Assembly: GCF_003369915.1 (NCBI RefSeq)
Contig: NC_046676.1
Coordinates: 14,118,001-14,182,000, forward strand
DNA from: Drosophila miranda
Taxonomy: Eukaryota; Arthropoda; Insecta; Diptera; Drosophilidae
Direction: 5' to 3'
Length of the DNA: 64,000 nucleotides
Made by a program: the position numbers and the translations under genes. This document shows, one piece after another, positions 1 to 13,252 of this stretch; position 1 is the stretch's first letter; every line of letters starts with the position of its first letter. A model generated the notes under the pieces. It did no database searches and was not told the origin of the DNA. It worked only from the letters and a program-made list of their open reading frames with translations.

Positions 1-3000
1 CCTAATGGATTCTATATACATATGTATATATCGATGGCTATTTTATCTTATCTGGGTTTAGGTCAAAGATACATACAAAAGAAAGCTTCAATTTAGATTA
101 ATTGTATGGATATCAAAAAACGAAAAGTTTTCCTTGAATCTAATCTCTTTTTTTTTTTAAGACAAACAAATGATTCATTACTTTCGCTTATGCACTTATA
201 TCTATATCGTAAACAAGATAAAATTTTAAGTTGGAAATGATCATTTTATTTTGAACACATTTTTTTACGCATGTCCCAATCGAAGATTCCGAAGCCCTTT
301 CCGTAACCGTAAATTTTCCAGTGCATCCCAATCGGAGATTCGACTATCTAATCTCTGATGCCACTACACTGATTGCGGATGGCGCGTGTCAATGGTGGCA
401 AGTCATTGGGTTTATTCCTCTCTTGACTCTGAATAGGTATATCTTTGATAGACGCCGAAACTTTCCTCCACACATCGATAATCACGGAACGGAACCGATT
501 GATCTAAGCCCCAATTCCTTATCTGTGGAAAAGATCATGTGCTGTGCTCAAGACGGGGAAGAATGCTTTAAATACGAGTGGGTAGTAATTCCCAGTGCAA
601 TTCATAGGCCATGCCCATGAAAAACAATCGATCATGGGGCTGTCTCATGTCCAAACCCACAATATAAGCTCCCAGCTCAAGTTCAGGGCAACGGAAGGGT
701 AAGGAAATGAAAAATGAGAAATGAGAGTTCTCGAGTTCTTGGTACTTGCACCGCGAGTGGAGAGCAATACAAACATTTCCAAATGGGTCTCTTCAGGTAG
801 TCAAGTACTTATATGGAAAGCATTTCCTTTGGCGTATGTCCCCAACTTGAGATTATGTTTATTAAGAGCGAATGTCAGTCCATTCTGGCAAGTATCTGGG
901 CCAAGATAATTCTGTTTTCTGCTCTGTCAGTGCCGATGCCGCGATGTTGCCGATGTTGCTGTTGCTGCTGGTGGTTTGTGTTTGTTTCGGTTTCTATTCT
1001 GGTTTCGGTCGTGGACATGGCCTTATCGGTGATGAGAATTGCAACAAATCTAATAGAAGCCATGAACTTGTCTCGCCTTTATCAGCAGACTCCACTTGAG
1101 CGGTTTCCAGGGCCCCGTCCCTCCTCCGTCATGGCTCACTGAGTCACAGACAGAAGCAAAGTACGACGCTGGGCTGATTCGGATTCTTAGGGGTTCTACT
1201 GGTACCAGTAAATCAATTAACGCCTTGCTACGGCTTCCGCATCGCCGGTCCGGGAATGGAGGGGGGTGAGGCACGTGGATTTCTATAGATCCAAGCCATT
1301 TGCAAATTGCGTCAGTATTCGCTTCAGATTCGTTTTCGTTTATATACCCTTGCCGAAGGTATTCGAGTTTTACCCGGAAGATTGCAGCATCATTTCCCAG
1401 CCCATAAACTATAAGTATGGTATGCACACGAGTTTATATTCTTGTCCCAGTCCATTAGTTGGTTTCTATGAATAGAATTTCGGTGTGAAAGATACCTGTA
1501 TGATGAGACTCAGCATTGACCTTCTCCAAACTGAATATTTCAACAGATATTTAAGAAAACCTTTTTATTTGTCTTCATAATCCTTTAAAGTTTATTCAGA
1601 TTCGGTTCACATAGTTTTTAGACCACAAGGGTATAAGAAGCTTCGGCCTACAGAATCCAAGTCTTCCTTTCTTGCTTGTACGACTACTACAATATATTTG
1701 TTTTGGCGATTGTCTCGGATTTTCGGCGGCTGTGGGTTAAAACTTGTTTACGGTTCTAGCTCTGGGGCTCTGGCTTCCGCCTGTTGTTGTCGGAGGTTCG
1801 CCTTAACCCCCAGCAGAATTGGAAATAGACGGAAGTATCATAATTCACCAAAAGATCGAAGACAGAAGATTCGATATATTGGGGTTTTGATGCTTCATTT
1901 CCGTTTATTGACCCCGCCGCCGCCGCCGCCGCCGCCGACCAAAGGCGAACCTTGAGCCCCGACCAAGCCGAACCAAAGAACTGGAACCAGTTCACCAGCT
2001 TTGACCGCTGATCCCCCACCTCGATGCCCCTTCCCCATTCTATCCCAGCCAGAATTAGCATAGCCAATCGCATCGACCTGCTCTGCCACAAAAGAAAGTT
2101 GCGATCGCCGTGATTCAGCAGTTTGGGCAGCTTGTAACTTCTCAAGCGGTTTCGTAAATACCCCAAGGTTTCCGCAGACAGACTGACTGCCTGTCAGGTA
2201 CAATAAGTCTCCCAAGGCTGCTTGGTTCTTCGGTTCTTTAGCAGTGAACTGCAGCAGTGGCAACAGGGGCAGAAGGGGACTACGTACATACATTCATATG
2301 TACATATGTACATATGTATGTATGCACATAAATCACAGAAGCAACGCCAAAATTCGGAATCGAATTTTATCACGTGTCGAGCTCGAGTTCCAAAAATAAC
2401 TGCGCATGCAAATCGAAACGAGCAATTAATTAATAACGGCACTTCATCTTCAGTCTCCGCTTTAGATTAGCATGAGCATGAGGGTTCCGAAAATACACAT
2501 ACTGCATACATCGAGAAACACTTCCGTTTGACCCCAGCCTCCGATTCAGCCCCAGCCCCCTATTCAAGGCGGAAACGCTAAAGATCTTTGTTCGGCTCCA
2601 ACTATTATCGAACGGTTATTAACTAACAGTTGCCCCCCCATCAGACAGTCAGCCGACTTCCTGCTTGCCAAATCCAAAGCGATCAGCTCACGGCTGATCT
2701 ACGAATGGAATATGCATTGACTGTCCGTCCGGTAGATATGGCTAGGGTTCTGCAACCAAATCGGGAACAGAATTCCGCATTATGCTGTCATTAGAGTGCG
2801 TCACATTGTCGGAATAATTAGAGCCCCACGCCCCATTCCCTTCGCCCAATATACACAGGTACCGTACCCATCCCATCCCAGCTGAGATGGCTGCTTGGGT
2901 AGATGGCAAACCACTCTCTGCTATATATCACGATCACGTTAACCAAGGGAGTGGAGGGGGCTTGGACTTGGACGGTGCCCGTGTGTGTTGGCGGCCAGTG

Positions 3001-6000
3001 CTTGAGCTGAGCGAACGGTTCATGGCTAGCCACTGGTACAAAGTCCAAAAACTCGAAATTCCACACTCACACACGAACAGAGACAGAGTCCGAGGCAGGG
3101 GCAGAGCAAGAGCCAGAGACACGCAGAAACATGAATACTCGTACGTACATACAGTATTTCTTACAAAGCGCTCTATCATGCCAAAGATTCATTCACGAAC
3201 ATTCTGCGACAACTGGAAATTGTAAAAAAATGGTACGCCTCCAACTGGTTCCGGGATGCACACAGGTGAGCGGCAGCGGATGAAACAGTTTACCAAAGTA
3301 CTCGAAGATCGTCTCGATATCCGATCAGAGTCAATGGGAAATACACAAGCGCTAATTGAGTATACTCGAAATTAATTAGCTTGGCCCACTCCACACACAC
3401 ACACACACTTAAAGCACACACAATAAAGAAAGGGAACACATACACACATGGGAACTTGGCTCAAGTTCAAAGATCGACGCTGCGTTGTTACGTCAGGGAC
3501 CAGGCCAGCGAAGAATTCCCAAAATAGTAAAAAAAATACTAGTATCTCAATCAGCAGCTCAGCACTTGATGTTAATGCGAAGAACTCAGACGTGAACAGG
3601 GTCAAAGACTAGGAGAGGAGACTAAGAAAAAGGCGAAGGAGTGGGGGAAGCTCTACCCAGCATGATCTGTCAGAAAAATGAATGCTTAAAGCTGGCAAAG
3701 CTGCAGCTCGGCTACCGTTTATATCATCATTATTAGCATCCCAGCGTGACCTGTTTACGGAAAGAGAGGGACAAAGGAAAGAGTAAGAGTGGGGGGAGGA
3801 GATCAATGGAGAAGGGCTTCCCATTCGAGCTAGTTTTGTCACTCTTCCACCGATCGCTCCCTTCTACCTTTAGAACCGGACAATCAGCTACGTCGCAGAC
3901 AACGCTAATCTTTTGCATGACACTGCTCTTTTTTCCTTTGTCAACTCTGATTTGTGTGTTCTCATCCTAAAAGCTTACTCTATGTCTCTCTCGCAGCATC
4001 TCTACTGCTCTCCCATCTCCATCACATGCTCTCTGTTTCATTATTTCCAGAGGCTTTTGATACTGCGCACATTTTGTCTCACTTTTTCTATAGACAGCAG
4101 ACAGAAGTGGGCTGATGAAATATTGAGAACTGGCCAAGTCAGCAGCAGGGTGGTGGAGAAGGGGGCTCAGACACATTTGGCGCTTTCGGGGACGCCTCAA
4201 TGGTTTGACAATCATTTTGGCTCGGAGTCTGTCTTTGTTTCACGAAATTTCTATGCAGACAAAAACGCAAAGAGATGTGCAATATCTATCTACATATGTA
4301 TGTAATTACAATCTTACAAGAAGAGCAGAGGCGAAAGCTCAAAGTTGGCACACACAAACACACACTCAGATAGACCCTCACACACACAAACGGATACAGA
4401 GCGAGTCATTGGACTAGTTTCATAACTGCCAAAACAACAACCTGCCCCCTTGGTTCCGCTCCCTGGCCCCTCCTTGGACCACTCCCCCCTTATGTCCCTC
4501 ACACGTTTAGCGTTGAGCGCAAGCGCAGCCACGCCGTGCCGTGCCGCTGTGCTTCGGCTCGGACTCGGGCCGGGGCTCAGGTGAGTCTGAATGCCATACA
4601 CCTGGGCATGACCTTCACGGCTAAAAACAGCAGCGACGTCTCCATCGGCAGCGACTGCGACTGCGACAGCGCGGTCGAGCAGAGTCAACAAAAAAGTAAC
4701 ATTTTACGGCAAAAAAGCCACTGCGTTAACGTTGGAAATACCAACAACAAGAATCACAATAATAATAATAACAATAATCGAAACAGACGTTAAAAAGCAA
4801 CAAAAATCTCAACAGACAACATGACGGACTGACAAAAGCAACAAGAACAACAGTTCGAACCGTGCTTAAAGCTTTCGGCATAATCGAAAGCGCATCGACA
4901 ATACAATTTGCTCCGCTATCTCTCACGGTACTTTTTTCAGAGTACCGTACCGAACCTAGTAATACCCTAATAAGTAGAATATTCTACATATGTGTGTATA
5001 TATCTCGGAATGAAATCGGAGATCTGATCTAGTTTTAGCAAAGAGTAAAGAGAAGAACAATCCTATATTACCTAAACTTTGCTGCCAGAACAACGTTCAG
5101 AATATATCTGTCATATCATTTTTACATAGGGTATAACAAAGCAATATTGGAATGTGCAAGCTTTTGGACCAGCCCCTACCTTTTCCATTGCATTCCATCT
5201 TCTGGCCACAAGAGGCGTACGGCATTCAAGAGATGTTGAACCAGTTTTGGCCATGTTGGGTTGCATCTCCGTTGTCGCCCCAGCAGGCCGTGCCTCCTTC
5301 ACTGGGCCACCGGCTCAGCGAATGCCTCATTTTGTAGATGCTTTTTTGTGGCTTGCCCGTATTTTTGCCCACTTAATGTCGAATCGATGTTTTAAGCATG
5401 GCTCGTCCACTTGGTATTCCGCTTGGGCATTTCCTCCCCAGCTCTCCGCCTCCATTTGCATAATTAGCATCAGAAGCAGCAGCCCCAGCCACAACAGCAA
5501 CGAGTCCATGATCTGTCTGCTAATTTTCCACTGTCGATGCTTTTCTGGGGATTTTTAGAACACGTCGAGTTTATTTTTACCTTTTCACAGCCAGGCATAA
5601 TAATGAACAAGATGACAAGAAATGGGGATCGGAGGAGTCTCGAAATCGTCTCCATCTGTGGAAATTCCACACTCATATTGAAGGCCACTGCCGCCAACTA
5701 AGATAAGAAGCGAATCACAAAATTGGTCCTTTATTATAAGTAAGTACAATAGAATATTGGATTCAGATCCATAACGAGGGCATAGCGCATACCACACGTG
5801 TTGCGGAGATTTACATACATAAGTACACCCATTAAAAGGGTGAATCGCGCTGCAGTCTTTGTCTAGGTTGTGTTTTGTAAATTTTCTTATCAGAAAGCTC
5901 GTTGGATTGTCTTAAGGTCGCTTCACATCGGAAATCCAATTGAATATTTTGAATTTAGGGCGCATAAATTAATTAACATGAGAGCTGAGAGCTAAAGGTT

Positions 6001-7630
6001 CAAGCCGTCACTCGACTCTGGCTCTGGCTCTGGCGTCGACGTCCCGGACTGGAACTACGCATCGGCGTCCAAATTAAAGTTCGATACAATTTCTTCGTAT
6101 GTCGTTCGGTGTCCGGCGGTCGATGTTCAAGTGCCGCATTTGGGTAAAACTAATTAAGTAAATTTAACACGGCATACCAGACCACTAGCCCACCACTTCC
6201 CAGTCCCTGACTAGCAATGTGATCTGAGCCTTGTACGTAAGCGAAAATGAAAACTAATTGCAATTTCAATTACATTGGCAGAGGGTACTAAAAACTAGAA
6301 AGGTAAACGACGGGGTAAAACAATAAATCACAATTATAACTGTTTAGCTATAGCTATTCTATATACGGTACATAAATACTTACTACGATTGCCGCTTTAA
6401 TTCAGGGTCTTGGGGTATTCATTAAGTTTATTATCACGTTACATTATTGACTTAGATTATATATGTACGCTATGTGTGGATTCTATAGCGTCTACATATA
6501 TGCATATTAATGGGGCACACAACACAATAATACATATGTAATTCAGAAAAGAACATGTAGGTACAAAATCGATGTATCCAAATTACAAACAATTTATCCG
6601 AATTGGAAATCAGCACAAACTTTACCAATTGCAACAAATTTAAAATTCATGGAGAACACAATACGATTTCGGTTCGCTCAATCAGTTTCTTCAACTAAGC
6701 AATGCAACTAAGGAAACAATATTTTAGTTTTTTTCCATTAAACTACAAACAATTTGGCTAAAACAAACAATTTTCATTTGGATGGATAATAATTTGGTTT
6801 ACTTAAAGGTCTAGCTCCAAATACTCTTCGATAATGCTGATTAAGTGAATCATTCTAGTAATGAGCAGAGTTCTATGTATAAATCTCTAAATGTAGGCGC
6901 TGTTCATGTGGGATATGCTTAGGATTCAGTCGCCACACTCGCACATAAATGCTCGATAAGTAAAACTAAGGATAAGTATATCAGTATTGACACATGTAGT
7001 TCCATATAATGTCTAAGATCAACGTATTCAAGCTAAGGTTTTTGGTATAGTATGGTATGAGTGGGTTAGATAGTTACTTAAAGGATGCACCAAGGATTTG
7101 GTGTTTAGAACACCTTTCCAGCTTGGCAACCCAACGAAATAATACTTTTTGATTTGAATGTTATTCATGTAAAAAAATTAAATGAATATTAATACTTGGT
7201 TACGAATTATAAATTTCAAATGGCAAACAACAGACTAAAATATCAAATCTCAGATGGGTCTATAAAATATCCCCCTGTTTGAACAGATCAACGAAATATA
7301 AAAGAACAAAACCCTTGGGAAATGTCTACAGTTAAACATACATACTCCAACATAAACAAGTTTAAAACTACATTCTACAGATATTTTGGGGATAACTTTC
7401 TGCACCAGTCCATAGTTTCTATTGCGGCCCTTGAGGATATCGTGTAAATAATCGGGTTCTCTTATCATTTAGAAAGTTATTGCGCTCAGTTTCAGTGTCT
7501 AGTCTGAGGGATTCGGTTGGACTTGTTAGTTTAGGCCTTAGCAAGCTATTTACTGTCTAGAATCTAGATTATGCATGGGTTACGTATGATAATGATGATC
7601 TTAGCCTCTGTAGTCAGTTCAAGCTCAGTT
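1..7630. other. Gene-free stretch, no coding exon recognised
   Basis: I see no convincing coding exon on either strand. The sequence is AT-rich with short runs such as the CCG run near 1913-1937, TACATATG-type runs near 2282-2330, and CA-rich stretches near 3395-3420 and 4345-4395. The 3' untranslated region of the minus-strand gene that stops at 7631 must lie in the right part. A GGGGCTCAG/GTGAGT donor-like site on the plus strand near 4580 could belong to an untranslated exon, but nothing confirms it. Confidence 0.5.
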
Positions 7631-10600
7631 CTAGTCACAGTTCAGGCCGCTCAGTTGATGGCTCTGATGCTCCAGACTTCGCTTCAGATCCACAATGGTG
7701 CTCAGTATTAACTGCTGCTTGCGGTTACTGCCTCCGCCTCCGCCACCCATTGCCTGGGCCTTCGCCTCATTACCGGTCACATCATGCATTGAGCTCTTGG
7801 CCGACACGGAAGTCGACAACTTTGATTGCGAGCGTTCGTTCGACTTGCTACGTCCGCTTATGTCTGTGGTTTTAATCAGTGGAAGGATGAATCATAGCAG
7901 AAGGGCAGGACATATGCAAAGCACTTACCTAGCTCCAAGTCAAAGTTCTTCTTGATGCGCTCAAAGGAAGAGCTGCCCTTGTAGACCTTTCGCTTCAGCG
8001 GCTCACTATGTGGACAATAGAAATTGTTATTATTGCTCTGCGGTGCCAACTGTGGCCCCTCCTCCGAGTTGATATTGCCCACATCCTCCACAGCAATGCA
8101 ATCCAACTCCGAGTCATCGTCATTGAAGCTGAACACTGTCGTCGTAGTCGTCGACGTCACCGTCATCATGCGTCGCTTGCCCAAGGGACTCTCCTGGAGC
8201 CGCCTCCCATTTAACTGCAGCTGCGGTGAGAGCGGAGCAATGGGTGGGTTGCCGTTTATTTTGCGCGGAGGCAACTCGGGCGGAGCATTCTGGTTCATGA
8301 AGTTGGTGAGATGAGTCTTCCGGGGACTGCAGCGGCCGGGCTTGGGACTATTGGGTGGCGACGACGCCGCAGAATTCTCTGCAAACTTCAGCATCTCGAT
8401 ACGTTTATTGATGGCGGCGGCTAGTTCGTGCTCCGACGGAGGAGTTGCCGGTGGCGCCGGCTGCTTCTTCGAGTCAACCTCGCTGTGCTTAAGCATTTCC
8501 ACGCGCTTGTTGGCCAAGGGATTCACGCGCCTCGGACTGGCGACGGGTGTGTCCCGGGGTATACTGAAAATGTTTGATTGGTTAGGATCCAATCCCCTAG
8601 AATCTGTAGACGTTACGCACCTCTGCAAGCTGTTCCTCATTGATTCCAGCATTTGTTCGGCCTCCATGATGAGCTGCTTGTACTTGATGTCAGCCTCTAA
8701 GTCAGCCTTAAGCAGCGCCTTCTCGCTCTCGGCAATGGTCAGCGAGGTCTTCTCAGTGATGCTGCCAAAGATCAGCGAATTGGAGCGATTCGAGAGCGGC
8801 GACGTCTTATAGATCCTGACAATCAAAGAAGGATATTTAAAATAATATACAGGCCGTTCTGTAACTTGACCATCATACCTCTCCTTGGGGCCTAGCAGCT
8901 TACGACGCAGACAGACTGGCGTTCCACCCACACTACGGGAACCACGAGGCTCACGCAGAGGAGATGCCGGAAGCTTTTCGCGGTTCTCACAGCTCTTCTT
9001 GCGCGTCTTGAGAAAGCGCTTACGCCGTCGCTGCTGCAAACCATCAGCTGACTCCTGACCGCTCTTCCGGCGGGAGCGGGTCGAGGTCTTGCGCTTGATC
9101 AAGGGACTGATGGGCTCATTGAAGTAGTACTGGCAGCTTCCCAGATTACGGGCCAGATCTTGGCGGTCGAGGACCACCTCCTGCATGGATGAGGTGTCAA
9201 TAAAGTCGATGTCCAGCAACTCATCCGTGTCACACTCATCGCCAGCATCCTGTCCGGTGTCCAGCTCCGAGGCACAGTCATCTGTGGGATCAGAGTCGCT
9301 GCTGCAGGACAAAGGGTAAGGTAAGGTAAGGAATTTAATGGACAAAAAATACTAAAAGGAGGACTGAAACTGGGACTGCGTCTCACCTGAGTATGTCGGT
9401 CTCCTTTTCGTAGATGTAGCTCTCGTCAAACTTGCCAATCATCTCGTTGAGTGTGGCCTCATCATCGCTGAGCATGAAGGAGGTGGTGGTTACTCCAGCT
9501 CCACCGCCAGCAGCCACCGGGGCCGAAGTTGTTGTCGTCTCCACGTGCTCCAAGTGGCGCCGCTTTATGGTGTGTGGGGCATGCAGATTTTCCACTTCAG
9601 TCGACGACGAAGAGCCCTCCGAGGACTCGTAAGCAACTCCCCCAGGTGCAACGCCACCCTCCACACCCACTCTAGCTGACTTTCTGGGAGTGCCTTTGCA
9701 GCTGGTGGTGGTTGCATATGCTGATCCCTTTACCGTTTCTGCTTTTGCTGTTGTTTTGGCAGCCGGAACTTCCAGCTCATTGCCCGACTTAATGCCCGAC
9801 GATGTGGTGGAGGTGGTGCTCGTGGCATCCAGCTCTAGACGCGTAGGCGCCGAGGAGGAGGGTGGCAAATGCTCGGCCGTGTTGTACCAGGGATTGGTCC
9901 TTATGCGACAGCGCTGTCTCGGCGAGGGAGCTGCAATTGGGGATGGGAAATGGCCGTCATGTGAAGGCGATGTCACTTGAGTTGAGCCGAGACTCTAAAT
10001 AGGTTAATTGCTCAGTTTGTTGTTGGGTGGGTCTCGTTTCAAAGGATGGGGGAGCTCTCCATCGGATCTGACCAAAACGTAACATTTTACACTCACATTC
10101 AAATAACTTTGGCTGCTGCCGAAGTGCCAGGGGACTGGGCGACGACTCCAGGCCGTGAATGGCATTGGCGAAGTTGCTCTTGGGCAAGGGGTCCATAGGT
10201 GACATCTCCTCGATGCGATTCAAGCCGAACTTGTAGCGCTGCGCCTCGATGGCCAGCGAGTTGATGCTCTTGGGAAAGTAGTGGGTACCCGAGCGCATGT
10301 TTATATAGTACTCGGGGGGATTGTAGTTGCTGGCGGCGCATGGAGAGGTGCCATCTGTGGAGTATCCCGTGGAGTAGGCGCTCTCTGGCGATGGCAGGCT
10401 ATGCGGACGTGGTCCGGGCATGAAATTAGTACGCTGCACTCCCCGTGGTGTACGAATCCTCGAACCAGCGGATGCAGAGGATGCAGCCGGAGGAATGGGT
10501 GGAGCAGTGGTCAGGCCGTCCCCAGCCTCTCCCAGTTGAGCAGGAGCTAGTTTCGAGGGCAGCAGGCGGCCATAGCGGACATGATTGGAGTTTGGTTTGC

Positions 10601-11356
10601 TCTCCTTCTCGTAGATCAGACGCATGTCGGCCAAGTTCTCCGACTGCGGACGCTGGTAGTCCGTTATAGGAGGCTGGGGGCGCAACAGTAGCGCTCCCAC
10701 CTCCTCGTACTCCACCTCATCTTCCTCTTCGGGTGGAATGTGGTACTCCCCATTGGGCTGATGCTCTTTGAATGTTGTTTGCTTGCCCGACGAGGGCTCC
10801 TTGGATCCGGTGGACCAGGAAAGCGACGAAATGGACGAAGAGGAACAGTTCACTTTGCTGGGCGACTTCTCTGCACAGGAGATATCCTTGCAGTTGGGCA
10901 CGCTCAGGTGATGGGTGTGATGCTGTTGCTGCTGAAGTGGTTGGTAGCATTGTGGGGCATACAGCAGATTGTCCGATTTTGGTGATGTTATGACGTATGA
11001 ATCTTCATCTGGTGACTGCCATCCATACCGACGACTGGGTGGCTATACAATTTAGAGAGCTTCGGATCAGGTACGTTCATACAAAAAAGGAACAAAAAAC
11101 GACTTACATGGCACTGTATGGGCGATACCTCGCGCCTCCGCACTGGGCTGGCGATGCTGTGGCTTCCGCTACTTGTCAGCACGGGGCTGGTAAGGTTGCT
11201 GCCCTGTGGAGGCAGTGTGCCCGCCTTCTTGCCATTCCCAGTGGTGATACCGCTACTGTGCGAAGCCTCTGCGGCCGCCTGCTTGTGCTTGCTGCCCTTC
11301 TTCCGCGGACGCACGATGTGCGTCTCCATCCAGGAGCGCAGCTTGGATCCAAACAT
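7631..11356 (-). CDS. Large disordered Ser/Pro-rich protein of unknown function (about 1074 aa, 7 coding exons)
   Basis: I do not recognise this family. Exons read 11108-11356, 10097-11042, 9387-9930, 8879-9301, 8621-8815, 7929-8563 and 7631-7863; all junctions are GT-AG and the phases close to give 1074 residues. The start is the ATG at 11356, 55 bp inside a good acceptor (pyrimidine tract then TTTCAG near 11411), so a 5' untranslated exon lies further right. The N terminus is basic (MFGSKLRSWMETH then RPRKK). The middle is low-complexity with acidic stretches and an Arg/Lys-rich block (RSRRKS, QQRRRKRFLKTRKK). A heptad-like helical stretch around EKALLKADLEADIKYKQ could be a coiled coil. 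The motif NKR(V/I)EMLK occurs twice, about 40 residues apart. No catalytic motif is visible. It could be a cytoskeletal or membrane-cortex scaffold, but that is a guess from composition only. Confidence 0.8.
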
Positions 11357-11412
11357 AGTGCTAGCTTCTATCTTAACAAAATTGGACGGACTGTTGTTGC
11401 TGCTGATATAAC

Positions 11413-13067
11413 TGAAACGGCAGAGAGAGAGAAAGAGCGTGCGGGGAGGCCATTAGGGTGTGCTTTGCTTCAAATGCAATTTGGTTGCAACAATAGAGGC
11501 CGAGCGGCCTCCTGGGACCACTTTGGGCTGATAAGAAAATCCATTTATGACAGCACAAAAGCCCGCCCGGATTCCAGTCAGGGCAGGGTCACATTTCAAT
11601 AGTTTTTGCGATTCCCATGCTTCCTATATACATACATCCATACGTATGTACAAATGTAAGTGTGTTGGAATTTTATGCGAAATTACCTTATTCGCAAATG
11701 CGGCTATCTTTGTCTGCCGCCTCATAATATCCTTCCTTCCTTCCTTTTACGTCTGTTTTTATTGCGGCACACAGAAAAACACACACCAGCACGCGAGATG
11801 AAAGGCAGACCAACGGTAAATCTATACGATGGCACAGACACGCATTCACATACGTGCACACAGACAGACAGCTCGTCGGCTTCGCTTGTTTATTTTTTTG
11901 TTGGCGGGTCTTTTTTTCCCGTTCAGGCCGAATAACGACGCACCCAACGGTTTGGGCCACGGTATTGGGGGTGGTTTGTGAGCTGAGATGCTTCCTGGCC
12001 TCCTCTATTGCCTAACGGTGCTTCAAGGACTCCGACTGCGACTCCACTCCTCGCTTCGTGCTGTGCGGTGGAGTAGCTGTATGCGTGCGTGTGTTTGTGT
12101 GGGTTGTCTGTGTGCTTGGCAACCTCCCCCGCCGAAATCAGCTCGCTCGGCTGACGACGGGTTGTAAATCCGACGTAACTGTGAATTTTTATGTCAAGCT
12201 ATTTCTCTCCGTTCTCCCCCTCCTCCTCATCACTTGCTGCAGACTCAAATGTTTTACGTTATTTTGGCACTTTATGTGTATTGTTATTGTTGATTGGCAA
12301 TGTTTGAGTCAAGATGTGTATTTCATGCAAATTATTTGTAAATATTCTCGGCAAATTATATTTAAAAAAGCAGAATACTTCCAAAGAGAAAAAACCACTG
12401 CGGTTTCTACTGAGTATATACTTTTTCACTCGAAATTTTTTCTTATTAAACTTTTCTATATGATTTATGTATTGGTATGTGCTTAGTTATCTTCTCCTCT
12501 TCTTATTTATATTATATGTATAAACTGTTATGTATCTATGTTTGTGGTGGTAGCGAGAAAAGCGTGCGAACGAATGCTGTGCGGCAACAGAGAAAAGGAG
12601 CGTCCGTTGCCGCCGAAGAAAAAAAGCTAATGAAGGAATGCGCAGCGCAGTGGCAGCAGAGTACACAGTAAGTTTCCGTTGTAAGTTTAAAAAATGTATG
12701 GACTCTCTATGATTGCAACTTAATGACTGCCAGAATTTTGAAAATTATTTTTGAAATGAAAACTTAGCTGTTTAAGCTGAAAAGTATGCAATTTATTTAT
12801 TAAAATGTTTGTTTATTGCATCGTTTTGCAGCACTAAGGTGTAACGCATTCATGAGCAACAGCTGTTTACACATGCAACGAAAAAATGAGTCGGTGAGTA
12901 ATTTTAGACATAATCCAAAAAAGGGAGTCCTTAAAATTAGCCAGTCATTTAGTAAATTAATTCATCAATAGGATAAAATTATGTGGGCAAAGCTGAGAGC
13001 TCTAGATAGCTAGTAATATTCGAAGGAATATCAAAATCGAGGAATATATATAATAGAACTTGAATTC
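11413..13067. other. Intergenic and 5' region between divergent genes
   Basis: This stretch holds the upstream part of the minus-strand gene (acceptor at about 11412, first untranslated exon not located) and sequence upstream of the J-domain gene. A possible plus-strand untranslated exon ends at 12667 with a strong donor (ACACA/GTAAGT); a matching acceptor (TTTTGCAG) ends at 12831. Otherwise it is AT-rich and has no coding signal. Confidence 0.4.
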
Positions 13068-13079
13068 GTCAGTATATTT
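13068..13079 (+). promoter_or_regulatory. Core-promoter Motif 6 upstream of the J-domain gene
   Basis: GTCAGTATATTT is a perfect match to the Drosophila core-promoter consensus KTYRGTATWTTT (Ohler Motif 6), which marks housekeeping genes without TATA boxes. Near-matches (ACGGTATATTT) follow at about 13080 and 13103. The cluster lies 150-185 bp before the ATG at 13253, so transcription probably starts in between. Confidence 0.7.
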
Positions 13080-13252
13080 ACGGTATATTTTTAAAATGAG
13101 ACGGTATATTTCTGAGGGTCGGACGGTATATATATGCATATTATAAATCTGCAATCTAATTTCGTCTAACCATGAAAATGCGCTGTTTCTAAATTGTAAA
13201 CGAGGTCTTAAGGTTTTGAACAACCTAAATAGTCGTAATAACCTTTGTCAAG

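Noticed and set aside
321-620. 99-codon open frame on the plus strand
   Set aside because: Composition is not protein-like (no helix or domain pattern), there is no promoter or poly(A) signal in place, and no recognisable family.
8342-8812. 156-codon plus-strand frame opposite the unknown minus-strand gene
   Set aside because: It is the antisense shadow of exons with a fully consistent splice chain on the minus strand.
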